A stretch of DNA of 64,000 bases from Haloterrigena alkaliphila (GTDB taxonomy: Archaea > Halobacteriota > Halobacteria > Halobacteriales > Natrialbaceae). The position numbers and the translations under genes are program-made. The notes beneath the pieces are model-generated. The model was not told the origin of the DNA, did not search any database, and worked only from the letters and a program-made list of their open reading frames with translations. This document shows, piece after piece, positions 51,271 to 59,481 of the stretch. Every line of letters begins with the position of its first letter. Position 1 is the first letter of the stretch. The stretch is taken from NCBI RefSeq assembly GCF_017352155.2, contig NZ_CP071462.1, forward strand, positions 1,054,001 to 1,118,000, given 5' to 3'.

Positions 51271-51603
51271 ATGCAATGGCTCTGGTATGTCTCGGCAACC
51301 GTGACCGAAACGAAAACGACGCACTCGAGGACGGATCGCGACGCCGCCACGACGGTGGGCGACGATCGCCCGGTCCTCGAGTCCCGACGGCGGCGGTTGA
51401 CCGCGTACCTCCGGCACAACGGGGAACGGATCTGTCGCGACGCGGCCGTGTTGACGACCTGGGCGCTGCTGATGACGATCTGGGTGCAGGGGTACGGACT
51501 CCCGCGCTGGCTGTGTTACGTCGTCACCTTCGTGGGCGTGGTCGGCTACACGCACGTGACGTCGCCCTGGTCGCGGCCGTACGTGAGTCCCGAGGAGCGC
51601 TAA
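51271..51603 (+). CDS. Small membrane protein, function unknown
   Basis: The 110-residue protein has a polar, basic N-terminal half (TKTTHSRTDRDAATTVGDD, ESRRRRLTAYLRHNGERI) and two C-terminal hydrophobic segments (DAAVLTTWALLMTIWVQGYGL, WLCYVVTFVGVVGYTHV). It diverges from the ASST-like gene. An AT-rich tattagttttttgtg near 51193-51207 may hold promoter elements. No motif is recognised. Confidence 0.62.
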   Translation: MQWLWYVSATVTETKTTHSRTDRDAATTVGDDRPVLESRRRRLTAYLRHNGERICRDAAVLTTWALLMTIWVQGYGLPRWLCYVVTFVGVVGYTHVTSPWSRPYVSPEER

Positions 51604-51742
51604 CACGGACCGTAACGGACGTCTCACACGAACCCCGACCCCGTCTCCCGCGTTTCTCGCCGACCGCGAGGACGACCATCCACGCGTCTTCCACGAGCCA
51701 CTATATTTCTCCCTCGAGGCGCTGGCGCGGACGGACAACAGC

Positions 51743-51877
51743 GACAGGAATCCGAGCAAGGAACCGAGCGATAGGGATCGCAGCGAGGAACGAGTTACAG
51801 GAATTCGAACGAAGGAACGGGTTTCAGGAATCCGAGTGAGGAGATGAGCTACAGGAATCGCAGCAGGGGAACGAGCA
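51743..51877. repeat. Five 27-nt tandem units extending from a gene's stop codon
   Basis: Units begin at 51743, 51770, 51797, 51824 and 51851, each of the form (a/t)cagga(a)tcc(g)ag(c)gaggaacgag. The last unit encodes the C-terminal residues of the minus-strand membrane protein; its stop (TAG) lies at the 51851 boundary. In the gene's frame, the next units read as decayed copies of the tail with another in-frame stop (TAA) at 51795-51797. Confidence 0.85.
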
Positions 51878-53057
51878 ACGTCACCATCCAGAGGAGCGCA
51901 CCGAGTCGGACGAAATCGTGGTCTTCCGGGTCGACCCGCACGGTGTGTGAGGCACCGACGGCGATGAATCCGAGCGCGATCGCCGTCGAGAACCGGTGGA
52001 CGAAGACGTTGACCGGGAGTCGCGTCACGCCCAGCACGGTGTAATCGAGGAGGATCGCGGTCGCGAAGCCGATCGACCCGGCGGCGAAGGCGGTCGGCCG
52101 ATCGAGCGACCGCGCGAAGTAGTACGTACAGACCGGCAGACCGACGGCGAGGAACGGATAGAACGCCCCCGCGATGAACCGCGGGTCCACGCCGTGAAGC
52201 CGCGTCTCGACGGCGATCGCGCCGAACCGGACGAAGAAGTAGAGCGCGATCAGCGACCCCGCCAACAGCAGCGCGCGCGGGACTCGAGCGGCGACCAGCG
52301 CGTCGAGCGGGTTCCGTGAGGAGACCCGGGTCGCCAGCATCGCGCCCGGAAGGAGACCGAGGAACGCGAGGTGGAACGGGGGATCGCCGCCGTCGAGGTC
52401 GACGATCGTCACCCAGCCGTCGGCGTCGGAGCCGCGGTCGTTCCCCAGGTGGACGCGCGTGACGTCCGTCACGTAGTGGCGGCCCATGAACTCGCGTTCG
52501 ACGTACTGCTGTGAGCGCTCGACGCTGTCGACCGTGTGGCTGAGTCGGAACCAGTCCCAGTGTTCGCCGTGGGCCTGAATCGCGGTCCACTCGTCGTCGG
52601 GATCGGGCGATTCGTAGGCCCGGATGTGGTGTCGCGAGCCGAGGTAGTCGCCGTCGTGGAGCTGGTAGCTCTCGTCGATCCAGCGCCCGCCGGACGGGTC
52701 GCCGTCGGTGGTGGCGTAGAGGTACCGCGTCGAGCCGTCGGCGGTCCCCCAGGCCGTCGACGTGCCGACGCGTTCGTCGGTCCCCGCGTCGCTCACGTCT
52801 TCCTCTTCGGGGGCGGTTTCGTTCCACTCGCCGTCGCTTCGCTCCTCCAGGTGCCGGCGCGTCTCCGCCGGATCGCCGCTGACCAACACGTTGATCGCGA
52901 GCGTCCGGTCCTCGAACGCCGTCGTCGGGCTCGTGTACGGCCACAGCGACGAATCGTCGCCGGCCGACACCATCGGTTGCCGTCGATCGCTCGCGCCGTC
53001 GCCCGGCGACGTGGCGGCGACCGATCCGAGGGCCAGGACGACGAACACGGCGGCCAC
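51849..53057 (-). CDS. Membrane protein with an N-terminal exterior domain, function unknown
   Basis: The 402-residue protein from GTG 53057 has a hydrophobic start (VFVVLALGSVAA). A large polar domain follows (DDSSLWPYTSPTTAFEDRTLAINVLVSGDPAETRRHLE to RVHLGNDRGSDADGWVTIV). About six membrane segments complete it (FHLAFLGLLPGAMLATR, ALLLAGSLIALYFFVRFG, GAFYPFLAVGLPVCTYYFA). The true N-terminus is probably longer: sequence upstream continues in frame but is cut by TGA at 53097-53099, and an ATG-led frame from 53128 would join it after a one-base shift. It may be a frameshifted gene. Confidence 0.7.
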   Translation of the reverse strand: MAAVFVVLALGSVAATSPGDGASDRRQPMVSAGDDSSLWPYTSPTTAFEDRTLAINVLVSGDPAETRRHLEERSDGEWNETAPEEEDVSDAGTDERVGTSTAWGTADGSTRYLYATTDGDPSGGRWIDESYQLHDGDYLGSRHHIRAYESPDPDDEWTAIQAHGEHWDWFRLSHTVDSVERSQQYVEREFMGRHYVTDVTRVHLGNDRGSDADGWVTIVDLDGGDPPFHLAFLGLLPGAMLATRVSSRNPLDALVAARVPRALLLAGSLIALYFFVRFGAIAVETRLHGVDPRFIAGAFYPFLAVGLPVCTYYFARSLDRPTAFAAGSIGFATAILLDYTVLGVTRLPVNVFVHRFSTAIALGFIAVGASHTVRVDPEDHDFVRLGALLWMVTLLVPLLRFL

Positions 53058-53281
53058 CGCCCCGAGCGCGATCAGCGTCTGTCGCTCGATAGCCGCTCAC
53101 CTCCGTTCGCATTCGTTCGCGTGGTCATCGGTAGAACGACGGGGTATCCCCGCCCGTAAGTTACGAATGTCGCTGTCCGGTCCGCTTATAGGTCTTCTCG
53201 TCCACTCTGTCGGACCTGATGTAGAAGAATATCCAATTTTCCGACCTGTTCAGCGGGCGAACCGATTTTCGACGAGCGGCC

Positions 53282-54253
53282 TCAGTCCATCTCCTCGGCC
53301 CGACGCGTCGTGAGGACGGGAACCGGCGACGTGCGGATCACTCGCTCCGTGAAGCTTCCGAGCAGGTGGCGATCGATCCCCGTTCGGCCGTGCGTTCCCA
53401 TGGCGATGAGGTCGATCCCCTTCGCGTCGGCGTAGGAGAGGACCTCACGGGGCACCGACCCGGTCGCGATCGCCGTCGTGACGTCGGTAGCCCCCGCTCG
53501 CTCGGCGGTCGCCGCGTCCTCGTCGAGGGTCGCCTGCAGGTCCTCCCGGACCTCTTCGGGGAGTTCGGAATCCTCCGCCTCGAGCACTTCGGGCAGTTCG
53601 TCCACGACGGACAGCAAATGTAGCGTCGCGTCGTGTCTGGCGGCCACCGACGCGCCCAGTTCCACCGCCGCCGTCGCGTGGACGCTCCCGTCCGTCGGAA
53701 CCAGCACGTCTGTGTACGGCAACGGTCGGGTCGCATCGTCGGCCGAACGAACCGTCAGGACCGGAATCTCGCTCCGGTTGACGACGTAGTCCGTGATACT
53801 ACCGAGAACGTACTCGCTCAGGCCGCGCCGACCGTGGGCGCCCATGACGATCAGGTCGAACGCGACGCTCGTCTCGTCCTCGTCGTTTGACTGTCCATCG
53901 GAAACACCGGAAGACACACCGCCGTCTTCCGAGCCATCCGACCGTGGCTCGGAGACCCCGGTCGTCGCGAACTCGACGATCACCTCGCGCGGCTCGCCCT
54001 GCACGACGTGCGTGCTGACGGCCACGCCGCGGTCGGCGGCCAGTTCGGCGGCCTCGGAGACGATCTCCTGGCCCTCCTGCTCTAACGTGTCGACGACGTC
54101 GGTGCCGAGTCGGGTGAGGCTCGGCTCGTTCGTATCCGCCACGTTGAGGACGTAGACGGTCGCGTCTCGATCGGCGGCGACGTCCAGCGCGTGCTCGAGG
54201 GCCGCCGTCGCGGAATCGCTCCCGTCGGTGGGAACGAGAATGCGAGTGGTCAT
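53282..54253 (-). CDS. Tandem universal stress protein
   Basis: The 323-residue protein has two UspA domains. The first (residues 1-165) begins ILVPTDGSDSATAALEHAL and ends with GAHGRRGLSEYVLGSITDYVVNRSEIPVLTVR. The second (about 170-320) begins VLVPTDGSVHATAAVELG and ends with GTHGRTGIDRHLLGSFTERVIRTSPVPVLTTR. Both hold the G-x2-G-x9-G-S/T ATP-binding motif. An acidic, serine-rich insertion lies in domain one (residues about 108-135). A role in stress or energy sensing is presumed for the family. Confidence 0.92.
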   Translation of the reverse strand: MTTRILVPTDGSDSATAALEHALDVAADRDATVYVLNVADTNEPSLTRLGTDVVDTLEQEGQEIVSEAAELAADRGVAVSTHVVQGEPREVIVEFATTGVSEPRSDGSEDGGVSSGVSDGQSNDEDETSVAFDLIVMGAHGRRGLSEYVLGSITDYVVNRSEIPVLTVRSADDATRPLPYTDVLVPTDGSVHATAAVELGASVAARHDATLHLLSVVDELPEVLEAEDSELPEEVREDLQATLDEDAATAERAGATDVTTAIATGSVPREVLSYADAKGIDLIAMGTHGRTGIDRHLLGSFTERVIRTSPVPVLTTRRAEEMD

Positions 54254-54475
54254 GTGGTGGGTTTGGTTGTGGATCCGCTTACAAGTATGGGGACGCGGAC
54301 GTGAACGAAATTCGCGACCGACGGAGCGGCGTCGGTCCCACGGACGCCCGTTTCACGGGGTTCGATCGCTCGAGTCGTCGCTCCCGCCCGATCAGCACGG
54401 GACTGTCCGTTCGTCGCTCGCGGGACGATCGAGCACGGAACCGCGCGGAGTCACGGAACCGCACGGAGACCCCGG

Positions 54476-54844
54476 TTAGACGCCCGGAACGCCGACCGCT
54501 TCGAAGCCGGTAACCCCGAGGACGGCGAGGGCGTACAGCACGGCCAGGACGGTCACCCAGGCGACGAGACCGATCATCGCCGCGGCGGTCCAGTCGCCGG
54601 GATACTGGAAGTTGATCACCGCGATGTACGCCAACAGCGCCAGCAGCGGCCCCAGTAAGGGGATCCATCCGACGACGAAGCCGACGACCGCCCAGACGAT
54701 CGCCCCGATCACCGCGGTGACGATCGCGTGGTCGTAGTCGTTGGCGCCGACGATGATACGCGCGCCGACGTAGATGCCTAGCGCGCCGATCAGCAGGCTC
54801 ACGATGAACACGATCGCGGATGCGATTGGACTGGATACAACCAT
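54476..54844 (-). CDS. Four-helix membrane protein, function unknown
   Basis: From ATG 54844 the 122-residue protein has four membrane segments: SAIVFIVSLLIGALGIYVGARII, AIVTAVIGAIVWAVVGFVVG, LLGPLLALLAYIAVINF and AAMIGLVAWVTVLAVLYALAVLG. A conserved-looking loop, WIPLLGPLL, lies between the second and third. It ends GVTGFEAVGVPGV. The reading frame stays open for 90 codons upstream, with protein-like, less GC-rich sequence. No function can be assigned. Confidence 0.75.
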   Translation of the reverse strand: MVVSSPIASAIVFIVSLLIGALGIYVGARIIVGANDYDHAIVTAVIGAIVWAVVGFVVGWIPLLGPLLALLAYIAVINFQYPGDWTAAAMIGLVAWVTVLAVLYALAVLGVTGFEAVGVPGV

Positions 54845-55142
54845 CGTATCGGAATACACGTCAGAAAGCCCGAACAGTCCACTGCTTGCGAGTTCTGTAC
54901 CGCTATCACCGGAACGGTAGATCTGTCGATAGAGACCGTCAGCCGGCACGATTCCGACCGTATCACAGTCATTGATCTCGACATGCGTTCCACGGTGCCC
55001 GACGGTCGACCGTCGACGCGACGGAGAGAATCGACCTGAGCCCGTTCGGTTGACCCGAGTCCGTTCGGTCGACCCGCGAACGCCGCCGACCACCCTCGAG
55101 ACCGCCGGAACCACGACGTTGATACGGGAGCCCGCCTAGGGT
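54845..55142. other. Intergenic region containing an orphan open frame
   Basis: About 300 nt between divergent genes. The minus-strand frame leading into the membrane protein reads VEINDCDTVGIVPADGLYRQ and so on from about 54995 down to 54845, with sensible acidic composition but no start codon nearby. Near 55036-55085 a short direct repeat (gagyccgttcggttgaccc) occurs twice. The M32 gene promoter should lie near the right end. Confidence 0.4.
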
Positions 55143-56720
55143 ATGGCCATGTCGACCGATCAGGCCCAGAGCGAGGCGGCCGACGACACCTACGAGCAGT
55201 TCGAAGAGCGCGTCCGGCGGATCGCGAACGTCTCGAACGCGTCCGGGATCCTCCAGTGGGATCAGGAGGTCGTGATGCCCGACGAGGGGACCCCCGCTCG
55301 AGCGCAGCAGCTCTCGACGCTGTCCTCGATCGCGCACGAACTCCTGACGGCCGACGAGACCGGCGAGCTGCTCGCGGAACTGGAGGGAGGCGAGACGACG
55401 AAGTCGTCTCGAGAAACGAGCGGTGAAACCGCGAGTAGCGACCTCGACGAGGAGCGGGCCGCGGTCGTCCGCGAGGTCCGGCGGCGCTACGACCGCGAGA
55501 CCAGCGTCCCGCAGGAACTCGTCGAGGAGATCTCGGAGACGACCGCCAACGCCCACCCGAAGTGGAAACAGGCCAAGGAGAACGACGACTTCGAGACGTT
55601 CGCGCCGACGCTCGAGAAACTCGTCGAACTCAAGCGGGAGTACGCGAACCACATCGATCCCGACGCCGACCCCTACGAGGTGCTGTTCTCGGACTACGAG
55701 CCGTACATCGACCTCGAGACGGCCGAGCGCGTGCTCGAGCGCCTGCGCGACGAACTGGTGCCGCTGATCGACGCGATCGACGATAGCGACGCCGAGATCG
55801 AAACGAACGCCTTCGCGGGCACGTTCGAGGACGACGATCAGGAGGCCCTCGCGCGGGACGTCCTCGATTCGCTGGGCTACGACTGGGGCCGCGGCCGCCT
55901 GGACACCGCGCCCCACCCCTTCTCCTCCGGGACGCAGTTCGACGCCCGCGTGACCACGCGCTTCGAGGAGGACGACCTGCTGGGCTCGATCACGTCGACG
56001 ATCCACGAGTTCGGCCACGCCAACTACACGCAGGGCCTCCCCGACGAGGGGTACGGCACCCCGCTGGGCGAGGCGCGGGACCTCTCGGTTCACGAATCCC
56101 AGTCGCGGCTCTGGGAGAACCACGTCGGGCGCTCCCGTCCCTTCTGGGCGCACTTCCTCCCGATCGCCCGCGAGCGCTTCCCCGAACTCGAGGACGTCTC
56201 GCCCGAAGCGGCCTACGAGGCCGCCAATCAGGTCCACGACGACAACCTGATCCGGGTCGAGGCGGACGAACTCACCTACCACCTCCACATCGCGATCCGG
56301 TTCGAGATCGAACGCGACCTGATCTCGGGGGACCTCGAGGTCGAGGACGTCCCCGACGTCTGGAACGACAAGTACGAGGAGTACCTGGGCGTCCGCCCCG
56401 AGACCGACGCGGAGGGCTGCCTGCAGGACATCCACTGGTCCCACGGCTCCTTCGGCTACTTCTCGACGTACTCGCTGGGGTCCGTGCTCGCGGCGCAGTT
56501 GTACGCCGCTGCGGAAGACGAACTCGGCGACCTCGACGACGACATCCGCGAGGGCAACTTCGACGAACTCAACGGCTGGCTCCGCGAGAACGTCCACCAG
56601 CACGGGAAACGGTACACGACGCAGGAACTGATCGAGCGCGCCACCGGCGAGGAACTGACGGCCGATCCCTTCCTCGAGTACGTGCAGTCGAAGTACGGCG
56701 AGCTGTACGGGCTCAACTAA
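55143..56720 (+). CDS. M32 (Taq-type) metallocarboxypeptidase
   Basis: The 525-residue cytoplasmic enzyme removes C-terminal amino acids. It shows ASGILQWDQEVVMPDEG near the start, the GYDWGRGRLDTAPHPFSSG substrate region, the zinc motif HEFGH (from about residue 288) in STIHEFGHANYTQGL, ESQSRLWENHVGRS (third zinc ligand Glu), VEADELTYHLHIAIRFE and DIHWSHGSFGYFSTYSLGS. Family length is about 500. A Glu/Ser-rich insertion of about 25 residues near 80-105 looks like a local expansion. Confidence 0.95.
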   Translation: MAMSTDQAQSEAADDTYEQFEERVRRIANVSNASGILQWDQEVVMPDEGTPARAQQLSTLSSIAHELLTADETGELLAELEGGETTKSSRETSGETASSDLDEERAAVVREVRRRYDRETSVPQELVEEISETTANAHPKWKQAKENDDFETFAPTLEKLVELKREYANHIDPDADPYEVLFSDYEPYIDLETAERVLERLRDELVPLIDAIDDSDAEIETNAFAGTFEDDDQEALARDVLDSLGYDWGRGRLDTAPHPFSSGTQFDARVTTRFEEDDLLGSITSTIHEFGHANYTQGLPDEGYGTPLGEARDLSVHESQSRLWENHVGRSRPFWAHFLPIARERFPELEDVSPEAAYEAANQVHDDNLIRVEADELTYHLHIAIRFEIERDLISGDLEVEDVPDVWNDKYEEYLGVRPETDAEGCLQDIHWSHGSFGYFSTYSLGSVLAAQLYAAAEDELGDLDDDIREGNFDELNGWLRENVHQHGKRYTTQELIERATGEELTADPFLEYVQSKYGELYGLN

Positions 56721-56777
56721 TACTGACTCGTCGAGGCGACGTTCGGGCGCGTTTTTCGCTCGGGTCAGCTTTTCTCG

Positions 56778-56907
56778 TGGGCGCGCGGATCCGCGGCGAA
56801 CGCACAGTGAGCCGCGGATCGATGACCGCGAGGGATGAGCGAGGGAGCGGAGCGAGTGAGCGAATCGGTTGGGGAGGGTGTGGAAATCACCGTTGCCACG
56901 ATAGCAG
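56778..56907 (+). repeat. Dispersed intergenic repeat, copy C
   Basis: Perfect 10-bp arms are at 56788-56797 and 56811-56820 around a 13-nt loop. GCGAGGGATGAGCGAGG, CGAATCGGTTGGGGAGGG and CCGTTGCCACGATAGCAG follow. The GGTGGCGCGCG start is degenerate here. It lies between two convergent genes and faces copy D, 0.7 kb away in the opposite orientation. Confidence 0.88.
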
Positions 56908-56994
56908 CACGCTCGAGACCGTTCCTCGAGCTATCGTTCTCAGACAGTCGTTCCTCGAGCAAACGATTGCGACGCGGAAGCACGTCTTTCGCGA

Positions 56995-57411
56995 TCAGAA
57001 CAGCCCCTGACCGAAAACGATCACCGTCATGTTGTTCGCGAACGCGAACAGGCCGACGGCGACGAGCGTTCCCAGAAAGCCCTCGATCCCCACCTGCACG
57101 GCCCACTGAAACCGCCGCGGGACGGCCTGTGCGCGAGCGAAGAGCACGGCGAACAGCCCGGCGACCGCTACGGCGATCGCCAGATGGGCCGCGACGACGA
57201 CCGCGAGGTGGCGGGCCAGCAGCCACGCCATCAGCGGATTCAGTTCGGCCTCGAGGCCGACCGTCGCCGCCGCCGACAGGGAGGTCAGCAGGTCGACGGC
57301 CAGCCACAGGAACAAGGCGACCGCGACCCAGTCCCAGTACTCCTCGAGGAGCGGGTCCTCGAGTCGCGGCGTTCGGCCCGTAGAATGGTCGCCGCTCATT
57401 GATTGCGCCAT
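56995..57411 (-). CDS. Membrane protein, DUF5658-like
   Basis: The 138-residue protein has a polar N-terminal 25 residues and then four membrane segments (WVAVALFLWLAVDLLTSLSAAATVG, LMAWLLARHLAVVVAAHLAIAV, AVAGLFAVLFARA, GIEGFLGTLVAVGLFAFANNMTV). An EAELNPLMAWLL motif resembles the (E)xNPLM pattern of DUF5658 proteins. ATG at 57411 or 57399 are both possible. It is bracketed by inverted copies C and D of the dispersed repeat. Function unknown. Confidence 0.72.
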   Translation of the reverse strand: MAQSMSGDHSTGRTPRLEDPLLEEYWDWVAVALFLWLAVDLLTSLSAAATVGLEAELNPLMAWLLARHLAVVVAAHLAIAVAVAGLFAVLFARAQAVPRRFQWAVQVGIEGFLGTLVAVGLFAFANNMTVIVFGQGLF

Positions 57412-57492
57412 CGTTTCGAGAGCGCGGCGATCAAGGTTGTGGCTAGAGTGCGCAGATCGAACCGGAGGGGTGTGGTATGTCGATGGCTGGCG

Positions 57493-57558
57493 CTCGAGTC
57501 CCGTAGTGGCGGAGCGAGTGACGGCCTCGAGTCTCGTAGTAGCGGGATGAGTAACGGC
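57493..57558. repeat. Two 33-nt tandem units beside repeat copy D
   Basis: Units 57493-57525 and 57526-57558 both read ctcgagt(c)cgtagtgg(c)gg...gagt(g/a)acggc, with about six differences. The array abuts the conserved end of copy D (57566). Confidence 0.75.
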
Positions 57559-57565
57559 GAGCGTG

Positions 57566-57713
57566 CTGCTATCGTGGCATCAGGGAATTGCCACGCCCTC
57601 CCCAGCCGATTCGCTCACTCGCTGCGCTCCTTCGCTCATCCCTCGCGCAGTTTCGTCTCTCGGTTCGCTATTCGCTCACCGAGACACAGCGCGCGCCACC
57701 GCACTCTGGTCTG
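57566..57713 (-). repeat. Dispersed intergenic repeat, copy D (reverse)
   Basis: On the minus strand it reads GCGGTGGCGCGCGCTGT, arms 57678-57687 with 57655-57664 (nine of ten pairs), loop GAGCGAATAGCGA, then GCGCGAGGGATGAGCGA, CGAATCGGCTGGGGAGGG and a variant end ...CCACGATAGCAG. It follows the 3' end of the minus-strand gene at 57.8 kb. Confidence 0.9.
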
Positions 57714-57790
57714 CCGGTCCGAAGCGAAGCCACAGGTACGCACGCGGCTCGAGCCACCGAAAACAAAATACCGCGGACCCAGTCGCGCGA

Positions 57791-58444
57791 TCAGGTGTGC
57801 GGAATCCGGCGCAGCACCGACGCACAGACCCGACGGCGGGTCAGCAGGACCGTGATCGTCAGGACGCTCGCGAGAACGGTAACTGTCCCAACGGCACGCG
57901 CGTACCCCTCGAGCGCGGCCACCGCCGACCCGCCCGTTCCGAACAGCCCCAGCGACGCCGCGAGCAGCGCGACGATGCCGACGGCCGGCACCGCCAGCTC
58001 CGCGAGCGTCCGGACGACGCTCGGACCGTCCCCCTCGCTCGAGTCGCGCCGGTGGGCGAACCGGACTCGCGCCCCGCCCGTGCGTCCGCGGTTGCGGTGC
58101 TTGAACTCGCGCCACTCGTTCGGCGTCGACGCGTGACAGGTCGTCGAGAAGACCACGACGTCGTCGAAGCGATCGGCGAGCGTGTAGAAGTCCCGCCGGA
58201 ACGCCGAATCCAGCCGGGAGACGATGAGCACGCGGACGTCGTCGACGACCGCGTCGTGGGCCCTCGAGCCGTCGCCCCGGCGCACGTCGGCCTCCGGAAA
58301 CGCGGCCGAGAGCCGCCGCGCGACGGCGTCCCGGTCGGACGGACTGGTCGAGTAGGTCCAGTTCTCGAGCGCGTCGGCGACCGGCGACGCGCGAACGGTA
58401 CTGCGGCTGCTGGCGCTGCTGCTCGTCCCCCAATGGCCCCCCAT
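57791..58444 (-). CDS. Protein with two C-terminal membrane segments, function unknown
   Basis: The 217-residue protein has a Ser-rich N-terminal tail. A soluble alpha/beta-looking domain follows (ALENWTYSTSPSDRDAVARRL, DDVRVLIVSRLDSAFRRDFYTL, DRFDDVVVFSTTCH, residues about 25-110). A basic stretch (WREFKHRNRGRTGGARVRFAHRR) and two membrane helices (LAVPAVGIVALLAASLGLFG, AVGTVTVLASVLTITVLL) come next. A TATATA box 28 nt before ATG 58444 supports this start. No family is recognised. Confidence 0.7.
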   Translation of the reverse strand: MGGHWGTSSSASSRSTVRASPVADALENWTYSTSPSDRDAVARRLSAAFPEADVRRGDGSRAHDAVVDDVRVLIVSRLDSAFRRDFYTLADRFDDVVVFSTTCHASTPNEWREFKHRNRGRTGGARVRFAHRRDSSEGDGPSVVRTLAELAVPAVGIVALLAASLGLFGTGGSAVAALEGYARAVGTVTVLASVLTITVLLTRRRVCASVLRRIPHT

Positions 58445-58469
58445 TGTACGAGACAGTTCGGATTTCTTC

Positions 58470-58475
58470 TATATA
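58470..58475 (-). promoter_or_regulatory. TATA box of the gene at 57791-58444
   Basis: TATATA is centred 28 nt upstream of the minus-strand ATG at 58444. This is the best-matching leaderless promoter in the window. Confidence 0.65.
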
Positions 58476-58581
58476 CGTCTACTGGAACAACTATCGCGAG
58501 CCGAGCGTTGAAGCAGCCCTGAACGGCCAGAATGTCGGCACGATACCACCACGCGCCGACGAGCGTCCCGGAACCCGCGCG

Positions 58582-58587
58582 TTTTAG
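58582..58587 (+). promoter_or_regulatory. TATA-like box of the SDR gene
   Basis: TTTTAG is centred about 28 nt before ATG 58613, fitting a leaderless transcript. Confidence 0.45.
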
Positions 58588-58612
58588 GGGTCGGCGGACG
58601 TGATTTCCGGGT

Positions 58613-59356
58613 ATGACCGACGACGCACTCACGGGGAAAACGGCGATCGTTACGGGCGCGAGTTCGGGAATCGGCGCGGCGACCTGTCGGACCCTCGCGG
58701 CAGAAGGAGCAAACGTCGTCCTCGCCGCCCGCAGCGAGGACCGGCTGTCCGACCTCGCCGACGACCTCGAGGCTGACCACGGCGTCGAGACGCTGGTGGT
58801 GCCGACGAACGTCCGCGAGGAGGGCGACGTCGACGCGCTGATCGAGGAGACGGTCGAGACGTTCGGCGGAATCGACGTGCTGGTGAACAACGCCGGCCTC
58901 TCGCGGGGGAGCGACGTCGCATCGATGAGCACCGAGGAGTACGAGACGATGCAGGAGACCAACGTCGACGGCGTCTTCTACGCGACGCGGGCGGCCATCC
59001 CCCACGTCCGCGAGCGCGACGGCCACCTGATCTTCGTCGGGAGCTTCGCGGGCCAGTACCCGCGGTCGTTCAACCCCGTCTACGCCGCCTCGAAGTGGTG
59101 GGTCCGCGGGTTCGCCAAGAGCGTGGCGGCGCAGTTGGGTGACGACGACGTCGGCGTCACCGTCGTCAACCCCGCCGAAGTCCGCTCGGAGTTCGAGACG
59201 AGCGACGGATCGACCTTCGCTGAGACGTTCGAGGAAGGCGAGGTCAGCGAACCCGAGGAGGTCGCCGAGGTCATCACCTTCGCCGCGAGTCGGGAGCGCT
59301 CGAGTCTGAGCGAGATCGACGTCAACCGCCGGGACAAGTTCGCCGACAGCTTCTGA
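58613..59356 (+). CDS. Short-chain dehydrogenase/reductase
   Basis: The 247-residue classical SDR has TAIVTGASSGIGAATCRTLA (cofactor loop), VLVNNAGLSRGSD (NNAG), LIFVGSFAGQYPRSFNPVYAASKWW (Ser and the Tyr-x3-Lys catalytic residues) and VTVVNPAEVRSEFET. VVLAARSEDR after strand two favours NADP. The C-terminal SSLSEIDVNRRD is a usual family end. It oxidises or reduces an alcohol/ketone of unknown identity. Confidence 0.93.
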   Translation: MTDDALTGKTAIVTGASSGIGAATCRTLAAEGANVVLAARSEDRLSDLADDLEADHGVETLVVPTNVREEGDVDALIEETVETFGGIDVLVNNAGLSRGSDVASMSTEEYETMQETNVDGVFYATRAAIPHVRERDGHLIFVGSFAGQYPRSFNPVYAASKWWVRGFAKSVAAQLGDDDVGVTVVNPAEVRSEFETSDGSTFAETFEEGEVSEPEEVAEVITFAASRERSSLSEIDVNRRDKFADSF

Positions 59357-59481
59357 GGGGGAATCGACGGCGGTCGGCCGAGGGCCTACGGTAGTCGGCG
59401 ATCGTCCGCCCCTCTCCCCCTAAAACGCGGGTAGCAGGTGCCGGGTGCAGACTCACCAGTGGCTGGCACCTCACCTCGCGT

